A stretch of 64,000 nt of DNA. It comes from Vibrio galatheae (GTDB lineage: Bacteria > Pseudomonadota > Gammaproteobacteria > Enterobacterales > Vibrionaceae). Shown piece after piece: positions 39,237 through 49,400 of this stretch (position 1 is the first letter of the stretch; each line of letters begins with the position of its first letter). The notes beneath the pieces are model-generated. The model saw only the letters and a program-made list of their open reading frames with translations. It searched no databases and was not told the DNA's origin. The stretch is from positions 62,001 through 126,000 of the forward strand of contig NZ_JXXV01000005.1 in NCBI RefSeq assembly GCF_000967545.1, written 5' to 3'. Made by a program: the position numbers and the translations under genes.

Positions 39237-40955
39237 ATGAAAAAGGATATCAAGAAATCTTACCTTGCACGTAGCTTAGCGCTCTCTTTCGCACTTGCTG
39301 CACTTTCACCTGCCGCACTTGCGGACATGGCAGCGGCGAAGAAATGGATGGATCAAGAGTTCACTCCAACGACTTTGTCGAAAGAAGAGCAGACACAAGA
39401 GATGCAGTGGTTCATCGATGCAGCGAAACCGTTCCAAGGTATGGAAATCAATGTTGCCTCTGAAACCATTACCACTCACGAGTACGAAGCGAAAGTACTG
39501 GCGAAAGCTTTCTATGAAATTACCGGTATTAAAGTCAATCACGACCTGATTCAAGAAGGTGATGTGGTCGAGAAGCTGCAAACTCAGATGCAAACTGGAC
39601 GCAATATCTACGATGGCTACATCAACGATTCTGATTTGATAGGTACTCACGTTCGTTACGGTAAAGTGGTGCCTATTTCTGATTTCATCGCAGGTGAAGG
39701 AAAAAGCGTCACAAACCCATATCTTGATCTACCGGACTTCATTGGTCTCGATTTCACTACGGGGCCTGATGGCAAAATCTATCAGCTTCCAGATCAGCAG
39801 TTCGCAAACTTGTACTGGTTCCGCGCTGACTGGTTTGAACGTGACGATCTGAAAGCGAAATTCAAACAAGAGTACGGCTACGAGCTAGGTGTGCCACTGA
39901 ACTGGTCAGCGTATGAAGATATCGCCGAGTTCTTTACCAATAAAGTCAAAACCATTGATGGTGAGCCAGTATACGGCCACATGGATTACGGTAAGAAAGA
40001 TCCATCACTCGGTTGGCGTTTTACCGACTCTTGGTTCTCGATGGCGGGCGCTGGGGATAAAGGGATTCCAAATGGTCTGCCTGTCGATGAGTGGGGGATT
40101 CGTATTGAAGGTTGTAAGCCCGTTGGATCTGATGTCGCACGTGGTGGCGCGACCAATGGCCCAGCAGCGGTCTACGCGACGACGAAATACGTCGACTGGT
40201 TGAAACAGTACGCGCCACCTGAAGCTCAAGGGATGACGTTCGGTGAAGCCGGTCCGGTTCCAGCGCAAGGGTCTATCGCACAACAAATTTTCTGGTATAC
40301 CGCATTTACCGCTGATATGACCAAACCTGGGCTTCCTGTGGTTAACGAAGATGGCACACCAAAATGGCGTATGGCGCCTTCGCCACGTGGCCCTTACTGG
40401 GAAGATGGCATGAAGCTAGGTTATCAAGATGCCGGCTCTTGGACATTCCTCAACAGTACGCCAGTTGATCGCCGTCAGGCTGCCTGGCTATACGCCCAGT
40501 TTGTGGTATCTAAATCGGTAAGTTTGAAGAAAACCTTGGTGGGTTTAACGCCTATTCGTGAGTCGGATATCAATTCGCAAGCGATGACCGATGTGGCACC
40601 GAAATTAGGTGGTTTGGTTGAGTTCTACCGCAGTGATGCGCGTAAACAGTGGACGCCAACGGGCACCAACGTACCAGACTATCCAAAACTGGCTCAGCTT
40701 TGGTGGCAATATGTTTCGGAAGCGGCCAGTGGCGAGAAAACACCACAAGAGGCGCTTGATGGGTTAGCACAAGCGCAAGATCGTGTCATGCAACGTCTTG
40801 AGCGCAGTGGTGCTCAGGGCGAATGTGGGCCGAAACTGAATCCGAAGAAAGCCCCTCAATACTGGTTATCGCAACCGGGCGCACCGAAAGCGAAACTCGC
40901 CAACGAGAAGCCGCAAGGTAAGACGATCGCGTATAAAGATCTCATCGCTCAGTAA
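39237..40955 (+). CDS. ABC importer periplasmic substrate-binding protein (GlpV-like)
   Basis: This 572-residue binding protein of the family-1 extracellular solute-binding group has a clean signal peptide cut after ALA near residue 29. It is longer than most sugar-binding proteins (about 400), as GlpV-type proteins are. A 112-base gap separates it from the small membrane gene, which may allow separate dosage from the same transcript. A good terminator follows. By analogy the substrate is glycerol, but no glpK, glpD or other catabolic gene is adjacent, so another polyol or glycerol derivative is possible. Confidence 0.88.
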   Translation: MKKDIKKSYLARSLALSFALAALSPAALADMAAAKKWMDQEFTPTTLSKEEQTQEMQWFIDAAKPFQGMEINVASETITTHEYEAKVLAKAFYEITGIKVNHDLIQEGDVVEKLQTQMQTGRNIYDGYINDSDLIGTHVRYGKVVPISDFIAGEGKSVTNPYLDLPDFIGLDFTTGPDGKIYQLPDQQFANLYWFRADWFERDDLKAKFKQEYGYELGVPLNWSAYEDIAEFFTNKVKTIDGEPVYGHMDYGKKDPSLGWRFTDSWFSMAGAGDKGIPNGLPVDEWGIRIEGCKPVGSDVARGGATNGPAAVYATTKYVDWLKQYAPPEAQGMTFGEAGPVPAQGSIAQQIFWYTAFTADMTKPGLPVVNEDGTPKWRMAPSPRGPYWEDGMKLGYQDAGSWTFLNSTPVDRRQAAWLYAQFVVSKSVSLKKTLVGLTPIRESDINSQAMTDVAPKLGGLVEFYRSDARKQWTPTGTNVPDYPKLAQLWWQYVSEAASGEKTPQEALDGLAQAQDRVMQRLERSGAQGECGPKLNPKKAPQYWLSQPGAPKAKLANEKPQGKTIAYKDLIAQ

Positions 40956-40987
40956 GGTTAACGACTTTATTGGATGATTTCTCCCTC

Positions 40988-41027
40988 TGCCCGTTCTTGT
41001 CCATTTTGGACTTGAGCGGGCATTTTT
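40988..41027 (+). terminator. Terminator after the ABC importer operon
   Basis: TGCCCG (40988-40993) pairs with CGGGCA (41017-41022) around an inner GTCC/GGAC stem, followed by TTTTT. Confidence 0.8.
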
Positions 41028-41089
41028 GTTTTATCTTGCTGTTTCAAGAGCAACGGCCAGAAGCAGTAGTGAATATTGCTCTTGGTGTG

Positions 41090-42403
41090 TTAAGACTTGC
41101 TGCTAAAGCGATCATCATTTTCTTCGTCTGACACCATGCGAACTTCACGTTGTGGGAAGGGGATTTCAATGCCGTTATTCTGCAGTGTTTCAAGGATGAT
41201 GAGTAACAGATCGCCGCCAACACGATTGCGTCCATCGTCAATACCTTCCATCCAAAACTCGACAAACATATTGATTCCTGAATCGCCGAAACTGTCGATT
41301 TCACAGTCAGGTCGTTCTTCAAAAGGGATATTGTCGCCACTTAATACTTGTGGGTGGGTCGCGACGGCCTCTTTAACGAGCTCCACCATGCTGCGTACAT
41401 CGGTTTTATAGGCAACGGAAAAATCGACGCGGTAACGCTGCTTAGTATTTTTGTGTGTCCAGTTGGTAAACGAGCTAGAGATAAACTTTTCATTAGGTAC
41501 GACGATATCTTTACCATCAAAGGTTTCGAGGGTGGTTGAGCGCATATTGAGTTCGGTGACAATGCCGGTACGTCCATCTTCCATTTCTATGTAATCGCCG
41601 ACAGAAATAGATCGGTCAAAAATAATGATAATGCCGGAAATGAAATTTGAGGCAATGGCTTGCAAACCAAAGCCTAACCCGACGCCGACTGCGCCGCCGA
41701 ATACCGCTAGGGCGGTCAGATTGATGCCCATTAATTGTAGGATCAGCAGAATAACCGTAAAAAATAGCGAAACTTCAAACACTTTCGCGACAATTTCTCG
41801 GGTACGGAAATCGAGCGATTGTTGTTTGCGGATAATGGTTTGGCCAGTGGTATTCGAAACACGTCCGAGCCAGAAAAGCAACGAACCGAAGATCAAGGTT
41901 CTGACCAAACCATAGGCAGACAAATGAATATTGCCTAATTCGATCGACATCGATTCGAGGATGACGATGATGTCATCGAGTATGCCAATCGCGTAAAAGA
42001 CTAAAATTGGAATCCCAATCCAGCGAAATGCGCTTGCTACTAGTGGTGTTTTAATCACCAGCGTAATAAACGAGTTAAACAACAGCAACAGGGCAATCGC
42101 AAACGCCATTTGGATAACCCAGCCTTGTTGAATATACAGATGACTAAATTCTAAAGAGATTCTCAACAACAGAATGGCTAAGATGGGAAACAGCAGTTTT
42201 CCACACCGATAGAGCAACATGCGAATGGGAAAATCACTTTCTGATGAGGGCTCAGTATGGAGAATCGGTACATATTTATAGATGCGATTGGCGAGAAAAT
42301 AGGCCAGCAAATAGATCAGCGTAATCATCCCCATTTGGCTGTATGTCTCGATGCTAGACATCGAATCAATAAACGATTGCAAATAGTCAGCGATCAAATC
42401 CAT
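41090..42403 (-). CDS. MscS family mechanosensitive ion channel
   Basis: This 437-residue protein has several N-terminal membrane helices, then the MscS pore helix and beta domain: FGGAVGVGLGFGLQAIASNFISG followed by IIIFDRSISVGDYIEM and a C-terminal alpha/beta domain. It is longer than E. coli MscS (286 residues) because of extra N-terminal helices, as in YbdG/YnaI-like members. It should open under membrane tension and release solutes on osmotic downshift. It is transcribed away from recC and has no obvious operon partner. Confidence 0.9.
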   Translation of the reverse strand: MDLIADYLQSFIDSMSSIETYSQMGMITLIYLLAYFLANRIYKYVPILHTEPSSESDFPIRMLLYRCGKLLFPILAILLLRISLEFSHLYIQQGWVIQMAFAIALLLLFNSFITLVIKTPLVASAFRWIGIPILVFYAIGILDDIIVILESMSIELGNIHLSAYGLVRTLIFGSLLFWLGRVSNTTGQTIIRKQQSLDFRTREIVAKVFEVSLFFTVILLILQLMGINLTALAVFGGAVGVGLGFGLQAIASNFISGIIIIFDRSISVGDYIEMEDGRTGIVTELNMRSTTLETFDGKDIVVPNEKFISSSFTNWTHKNTKQRYRVDFSVAYKTDVRSMVELVKEAVATHPQVLSGDNIPFEERPDCEIDSFGDSGINMFVEFWMEGIDDGRNRVGGDLLLIILETLQNNGIEIPFPQREVRMVSDEENDDRFSSKS

Positions 42404-42659
42404 TGTCTATCTCTTACTTGCGAGCTGGGATAGCTGGCCTTATCTTGATTTTAAGTCTCTCTGAGCTGTCCCAAACTCAGGCAAAATCGGTGCTTAACGT
42501 ATTGATAAGTGTTGTCGCAATTCAGTTATTCGTCCAGAAGCGGAGAGACACTGTGTATCAGGTAACCTTTTACTCTGTTAGTGACTAAGATTGCTGCTGG
42601 AAAAAATATCGCTGTGGTAAGCTAATAATCAGTATAAATCGGCGTTCGGTGCACTCACT

Positions 42660-45600
42660 TTGTTTACTGTTTACCATTCGAATCAAGTAGATGTCTTAAA
42701 GTCTCTGTTGGTTGAACTCATTCGACTTAATCCGCTGGCAAACCCGTTTGAAAAAGAACAGATCTTAGTTCAAAGCCCGGGGATGTCGCAGTGGTTGAAA
42801 ATGGAATTAGCCAAAGAGTTTGGTGTGGCAGCCAATATTGATTTTCCTTTACCGGCGACGTTTATCTGGAACATGTTCACCGAAGTGCTCGATGACGTGC
42901 CGCAGCGTAGTGCGTTCAACAAAGAGTCGATGACTTGGAAGCTGATGCATGTCTTGCCGAATCTGCTGGAACAGCCAGAGTTCGCACCACTTAAACGCTA
43001 TTTGGCCAACGATGAAGACAATCCGAAGCTGTACCAACTTTCAGAGAAAATTGCCGATATTTTTGATGGCTACTTAGTTTACCGTCCAGAGTGGATCGCG
43101 AGCTGGGAAGCCGGGCAAGCCGTATTGGAGCTGCAAGATGAACACCCGTGGCAGCCAATCTTATGGCAAGCCTTGTATGATCACACCCTCGCACTCGGCC
43201 AGTCTCCATTTCATCGTGCTAACTTGTACGAGCACTTTATCGACACGTTAGACAACTTTCGTGGCAGTTTTACCCATTTACCACAACGTTTGTTTGTCTT
43301 TGGTATTACCTCTCTGCCACCGCGTTACATGGATGCGCTTAAAGCGATTGGTGAACATATCGATGTGCACCTTATGTTTACCAACCCTTGCCGTTACTAT
43401 TGGGGTGAGGTTCGTGACCGAAAATTCTTAGCCCGTTTGGCAGCCAAGCAGCGCAAGCACTTAGTGTGGAATCAAGACCACTCAGAGCAGCACGGGGAGA
43501 GTGAGCAACTGAAAGGCTCACTCGAAGACAACTTGATTGACGAGTTACATACCGATGCGGTTGGCAATAGCCTACTTGCTTCAATGGGGAAATTAGGGCG
43601 CGATAATATGTACTTATTGTCGCAACTGGAATCTCATGAAATTGAAGCCTTTGTTGAGGTCGAGCGTGACTCTTTGCTCCATCAATTACAGGCCGATATT
43701 CTCAACCTCGAAGAACATCAGGATGACAATAAGCTTGAAAGCAGTGAGCATAAACAAGCGGTGTCATTAGAAGATAAGTCGCTGACCTTGCACGCTTGTC
43801 ATAGTCCGATGCGCGAAGTAGAAGTGCTGCACGATCAACTGTTAGCTATGTTTGATGCGGACCCAAGCCTAAAGCCGCGTGACATTATTGTTATGGTGGC
43901 CGACATCAACGCCTACAGCCCTGCTATTCAAGCGGTGTTTGGTAACGCGCCAGGCGAGCGGTTTATTCCTTACTCAATTTCTGACCGCACCGCCGATCAG
44001 GAGAGCCCTATTCTCAATGCGTTTATGCAGTTGGTGAATTTGCCAAATACGCGCTGCTTGGCGTCAGAACTACTCGAATTGCTCGAAACACCGGCGATAT
44101 TGGCGCGATTTGGTTTGGATGAGAATGAGTTTATCCTCGCCAAACAGTGGGTTGAGCAGTCGGGTATTCGCTGGGGCTTAAACTCGACGACAGGCCAAGA
44201 GTTTGATCTGCCAGAAACAAGCCAGAATACTTGGCAATTTGGCATCGATCGTATGCTGCTCGGTTATGCAATGGAGCAATCGGTTGGGCTATTTGAATCC
44301 AATTCTGGCCCACTTGCGCCATACAATGAAGTGCAAGGCATGGGGGCAGAACTTGCTGGTAAGCTAGCCCATTACATTGAAACTATTAGCGATTACAGAG
44401 TTAAACTCCTAAAAAACCAGTCTATTGATAGCTGGCGTGAAGTGTTGACTTTGTTACTCGATGATTTCTTTAGTGTCGAGTTGGAAGGAGAGGCGGCGCT
44501 AAAATCGATCCGCGATACGTTAGCCAATTTAAAACAGCAGCTAACCGATGCAGCGTTTGAGCAACAATTAGCTCCGGCAATTATTATTCAATACCTGCAA
44601 AACAAATTGTCGGCGACACGTATCAGCCAACGTTTCCTTGCTGGACAAGTTAACTTCTGTACCTTGATGCCGATGCGTTCGATTCCATTCCGAGCGGTTT
44701 GTCTGTTAGGCATGAATGATGGTGTTTATCCGCGCTCAATGCCGCCGGAAGGTTTTGATCTGATGAACGGTCGCACTAAAGCGGGGGATCGTTCTCGTCG
44801 AGACGATGACAGATATCTGTTTTTAGAAGCCATGTTATCCGCGCAACAAAGCTTGTATATCAGTTATGTTGGTCGCTCCATTCAAGATAATACCGAACGT
44901 GTCCCATCGGTATTGGTGGCGGAGCTGATGGAATATTGTCAGCAGAATTATTGCCTAGAGGGGGATCAGTCTTTAGCCAGTGACGATTCTGGCGATAAGC
45001 TGCTGAGCGAACTGATCACTTATCACTCAATGGTGCCATTTAGTGCTAGCGCATTTTCGGGGCAGCAGCCAAGCTACGCTAAAGAGTGGCTTCCAGCCGC
45101 CAACAGACTCGGGCAAAGCAGCGGTGAATTTAATCGTGAATTAGCAGATTACTTGCTTGATGCGAGTTATCCATTGGAATTGGATCTAGTCGAGTTGCAA
45201 CGTTTTTGGCGCTTACCGGTACAGTACTTCTTTAATCGCCGCTTAAAAGTGATGTTTGAACCGCCGTTACCAGTGATGGAAGACGATGAACCATTTGTGC
45301 TCAATGGATTAGAGAGCTACCAGATGCGTGATGGCTTGCTTGAAGTGTTACTCAAGCAGCAACTCAATGATGCTCAAGCAGGAAAGGCGGTCATTGAGGA
45401 CTTTGTTAAACAGCAGCGCGCGGAAGGAAAACTGCCAGTTGGGGCGTTTGGCGATATTGAGTTTGAAACCAATCGTGTACAAACGCAGGAGCTGGAGGAG
45501 AAACTGGCGTTCTTGTGCGGTGCTGAGTGTGATGATTTAGAAATCAAACTGAACTTTGATGTGCTCGGCTCAGACAAAAAAATCAACCTCATTGGTTGGC

Positions 45601-46118
45601 TGACCCAATATTATCAATCGGGATTGATTCGATTCCGTAGTGGCAAGATACGTAGCCAAGATTATCTATCGGCTTGGATTGATCATTTGGCGATGTCGGC
45701 GATGGGCGTAAGTAAACGCACTCATCTGATTGGCTATGATCGCAAAGAGGGCGTGGTGCATCTGATTTACCCGGAAATCACCGACGCTCAGCACGCGCAT
45801 GGTTTGCTATCTGAGTTGGTTCGTTTGTTCTATCAAGGCATGACACAGCCATTGTGTTATTTCCCCAAAACGGCCTTAGCGAGTGTGGAGGCGGGCTTTA
45901 ATCGCGGGAATTGGGTCGATGATGAAGAGAAATCACTCAAGAAAATGGCCGAAACATTCAACGACAGCTTTATGGCGACGGGGGAAGGAAAAGATCCTTA
46001 TATCGCGCGAATTTGGCCAACGTGGAATGATGACTTAGCTTGTGAGGTGCGAACGTTAACCGCACTTGTGCTGCAAACTCCACGCTTGCAGGCGCAAATA
46101 AGTGAAGATGTTTCTTGA
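42660..46118 (+). CDS. recC: RecBCD nuclease subunit RecC
   Basis: RecC holds the RecBCD enzyme together and recognises Chi sites during double-strand break repair. The 1152-residue protein starts MFTVYHSNQVDVL and has the block LVQSPGMSQWLKMELA, followed by AANIDFPLPATFIW. These match the RecC N-terminus, and the length is family-typical. The start codon appears to be TTG at 42660, since no ATG or GTG near it gives this N-terminus, and there is no strong Shine-Dalgarno. This predicts low expression, as expected for RecBCD. recB follows after 286 bases. Confidence 0.95.
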   Translation: MFTVYHSNQVDVLKSLLVELIRLNPLANPFEKEQILVQSPGMSQWLKMELAKEFGVAANIDFPLPATFIWNMFTEVLDDVPQRSAFNKESMTWKLMHVLPNLLEQPEFAPLKRYLANDEDNPKLYQLSEKIADIFDGYLVYRPEWIASWEAGQAVLELQDEHPWQPILWQALYDHTLALGQSPFHRANLYEHFIDTLDNFRGSFTHLPQRLFVFGITSLPPRYMDALKAIGEHIDVHLMFTNPCRYYWGEVRDRKFLARLAAKQRKHLVWNQDHSEQHGESEQLKGSLEDNLIDELHTDAVGNSLLASMGKLGRDNMYLLSQLESHEIEAFVEVERDSLLHQLQADILNLEEHQDDNKLESSEHKQAVSLEDKSLTLHACHSPMREVEVLHDQLLAMFDADPSLKPRDIIVMVADINAYSPAIQAVFGNAPGERFIPYSISDRTADQESPILNAFMQLVNLPNTRCLASELLELLETPAILARFGLDENEFILAKQWVEQSGIRWGLNSTTGQEFDLPETSQNTWQFGIDRMLLGYAMEQSVGLFESNSGPLAPYNEVQGMGAELAGKLAHYIETISDYRVKLLKNQSIDSWREVLTLLLDDFFSVELEGEAALKSIRDTLANLKQQLTDAAFEQQLAPAIIIQYLQNKLSATRISQRFLAGQVNFCTLMPMRSIPFRAVCLLGMNDGVYPRSMPPEGFDLMNGRTKAGDRSRRDDDRYLFLEAMLSAQQSLYISYVGRSIQDNTERVPSVLVAELMEYCQQNYCLEGDQSLASDDSGDKLLSELITYHSMVPFSASAFSGQQPSYAKEWLPAANRLGQSSGEFNRELADYLLDASYPLELDLVELQRFWRLPVQYFFNRRLKVMFEPPLPVMEDDEPFVLNGLESYQMRDGLLEVLLKQQLNDAQAGKAVIEDFVKQQRAEGKLPVGAFGDIEFETNRVQTQELEEKLAFLCGAECDDLEIKLNFDVLGSDKKINLIGWLTQYYQSGLIRFRSGKIRSQDYLSAWIDHLAMSAMGVSKRTHLIGYDRKEGVVHLIYPEITDAQHAHGLLSELVRLFYQGMTQPLCYFPKTALASVEAGFNRGNWVDDEEKSLKKMAETFNDSFMATGEGKDPYIARIWPTWNDDLACEVRTLTALVLQTPRLQAQISEDVS

Positions 46119-46404
46119 AGATAAAGTGGAGAAAGTAGGTGGCCGCCAGTAAATCATTATAGTGTAGGGCGTTCGCTGTACGGCCACAGGTCAGAGGGAC
46201 CATTATTCGGTGGGTTTGTTGCAGGCTAGCGATTATCCGTTAGCCGCTCAACACATGGCGCGTATATTAGCGGTTAGTTAACTAAGCTACCGTGAGAAAG
46301 ATCTCATAAAATTCTAAGTTTTTAGGGATTTATACTAATTGCAATCGTTTTTAAGTCTGGATCACATTTAGAATTCGGTTTTGCATAAAAAGGGCAAATA
46401 TTTT
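46119..46404. other. recC-recB gap without a gene
   Basis: In E. coli ptrA lies between recC and recB; here there are 286 bases with no supported gene. TTAGCCGCT (about 46240) and AGCGGTTAG (about 46270) form a long-range imperfect inverted repeat. The 3' half is AT-rich and may contain a recB promoter, but I see no convincing -35/-10 pair. Confidence 0.35.
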
Positions 46405-49400
46405 ATGGCAGTAACGTCAATGGTCACTTCGCTTGATACGATGACTTTTCCTTTGCATGGTGCGCGATTGATAGAAGCATCGGCAGGTACAGGGAAAACC
46501 TTCACCATTGCTGGTTTGTATCTTAGGTTGCTGCTAGGACATGGTAGCTCCGAGACCAAGCATCAGAAGCCATTAACGGTCGATCAAATCTTAGTTGTGA
46601 CCTTTACCGAAGCCGCAACGGCTGAGCTACGTGACCGAATTCGTGCCCGAATCCATGCTGCGCGTCTTGCGTTTGCCCGAGGTAACAGCAGCGATCCTGT
46701 GATTGCTCCGCTACTTGAGCAAGTTGACGATCACAAACAAGCGGCGGAGATACTTCTGCAAGCAGAAAGACAGATGGATGAGGCGGCTGTTTATACCATC
46801 CACGGCTTTTGCCAACGTATGCTAACCCAAAATGCGTTTGAATCTGGTAGCCGGTTCAATAATGAATTTGTCACTGACGAAAGCCACCTTAAAGCACAAA
46901 TCGTCGCAGACTACTGGCGACGTAACTTCTATCCATTGCCGATCAACTTAGCAGGTGAAGTGCGCCGAATCTGGAATGCGCCGTCGGACTTGCTTAAATA
47001 TATCGCCAATTATCTTACTGGAGCGCCAGTGAGCCTTTCGGTTGAGGCGATGAGCGGGAGTCTTGCGGATCTGCATCAGGACAATCTAAAGCGTATTGAT
47101 CAACTCAAACAGCTGTGGCGCGAACATCAACAAGACTTGTTTGCCGTTATCAATGACTCCGATGTGAATAAACGCAGTTACAGCAAAAAATCGCTGCCTA
47201 CTTGGCTTGCTGCCGTCAATGCATGGTCTGAAGTAGAGACAACAGGTTATGACTTTCCCGACCAACTGGAAAAGTTTGCTCAGAGCACGCTAATTGAAAA
47301 AACGCCTAAGGGCAGCGCGCCGCAACATCTTGTTTTCGAAGCGATTGACACCTTCTTCGCGACACCAATTAGCCTTAAAGCGCCGATTCTCGCCCATGCT
47401 ATTCAACATTGTCGCGCGATGTTAGCCAACGCCAAGCAACAAAAGCAGTGGCTCTCTTTTGATGACTTACTGACCAATCTTTCTGCGGCAATGGACCAAG
47501 ATGAGTCGCAGCTGCTTGCAGAGCGAATTCGTTCGCTCTATCCCGTTGCCATGATTGATGAGTTCCAAGATACCGATCCTCTTCAGTACAGTATTTTCAG
47601 TCGTATTTATCTTGCCAGTCCGGAGTGCGGTCTGTTTATGATCGGCGACCCGAAGCAGGCGATTTACGGCTTCCGTGGCGCAGATATCTTTACCTACATT
47701 AAAGCGCGTAAGCAGGTTTGCTCCCACTTCACTCTTGGAACGAACTGGCGTTCAAGCGCCGATATGGTCAGTGCAGTGAACCAGATTTTCAAACTGCCAG
47801 CCAGCCCGTTTATTTATGATCAAGACATCCCATTTTTGCCGGTCGACTCGAGTCCAAGAGCCGAACAACGCATTTGGACTATCGGTGGTCAGAAGCAACC
47901 GGCGCTGACTTATTGGTTGCAAGAAGCAGAAGATAAGCCGCTACCCAAAGGGGAATATCTTGCTGCGATGGCTCAAGCAACGGCGAATCAAATCCAGACG
48001 ATATTGACCGCAGCACAAAACGAAAACGCTTATTTTTACAACGGCAACGATGAGCATTCGATCGAGGCTGGCAATATTGCGGTACTGGTTCGAACAGGTA
48101 ATGAAGGACGCATGATTAAAGAGGCGCTGGCGAAGCAAGGTATTGCCAGTGTTTATCTATCTAACCGCGATAGCGTGTTTACCTCCTCGGTAGCACAAGA
48201 CATTCAACGACTTCTGCAAGCGGTGTTAACACCGGAAAATGATCGCGCGCTAAGAGCGAGCTTAGCATCCGAGATGTTTGCTTTAGATGCAGGCAGCCTA
48301 GATAAACTCAACAACGACGAGAGCGAATGGGAAAGCGTCATAAATGAGTTTAAAGAGTATCGAAAACTTTGGACTCAACGTGGTGTGCTGCCTATGCTGC
48401 GCAGTGTGTTTAGCAAACGTCATGTTGCAGAACGTCTGCTCGAAGAAGAGGCAGGAGAGCGTACTCTTACCGACCTGATGCACATAGGGGAATTGCTTCA
48501 GCAAGCCAGTCAGGAGTTAGATAGTGATCACGGGTTATTGCGCTGGCTGGCTCAAGCGATCAGCGATGCGCAAAACGGCCTTGGCGGGAATGACGATCAA
48601 ATCCAGCGGCTAGAGTCTGAACGTAACTTGGTGCAAATTGTCACTATCCATAAATCGAAAGGTCTTGAATATGATCTGGTGTTTCTGCCTTTTGTGATGA
48701 CATCGCGCGAAGCCAGTGAAGCCAAGTATTATGACGAGCAGCAAGACAAAACCATCTTAGACATTACTCGCCAAGATGACGCATTGGCTCAGGCTGACAA
48801 AGAGCGCTTGGCAGAAGACTTACGTCTGATTTATGTTGCGCTCACTCGAGCGGTTTACGGCTGTTTTATTGGCGCAGCGCCACTGAGAAATGGCCGCTCA
48901 AGCAAAGAACCGACAGGTGCCCACCGCAGTGCAATGGGGTACTTACTCCAAGACGGTCAAGAGGGCGGTATTCAAGACCTGACTCTAGCAATCCAAAAGC
49001 AGGTCGCTGGGTTGGAGTGCGTTGCACTTACCGGTCTCCCTGATCAACATGAGACGGTGTTTGTGGCGCAAAGCGATCAACAGAAGTCATTAACTGCCAG
49101 CGAATTAAGCCATGAAATCGATCGTGATTGGCGCATTACCAGCTACTCTGGCTTGGTTAAGCAAGGCTCACACCACGCGAACGATGCATTCACGGACTTG
49201 ATGCACCTAGATATTGACTCTTCGGATGAACATGATGATGAGGATATCAGTGAACCAGAAGCCTCGATCTTCACCTTTCCGCGCGGTGCAAGGCCGGGCA
49301 CCTTCCTGCACACTCTGTTCGAAGAGGTGGAATTTACCCAGCCAAGCACCAGCGACAGCAATACTGAGATTATCGTCCACTTGTTGGAAAGTGAGCAGCT

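Noticed and set aside
25513..40955. Genomic island or prophage
   Set aside because: The region is accessory in content, but no integrase, tRNA junction, direct repeats, insertion sequences or clear base-composition shift were seen.
42403..42588. 61-residue frame between the MscS-type gene and recC
   Set aside because: It overlaps the MscS-type start, lacks a ribosome binding site and has no recognisable composition beyond one hydrophobic run.
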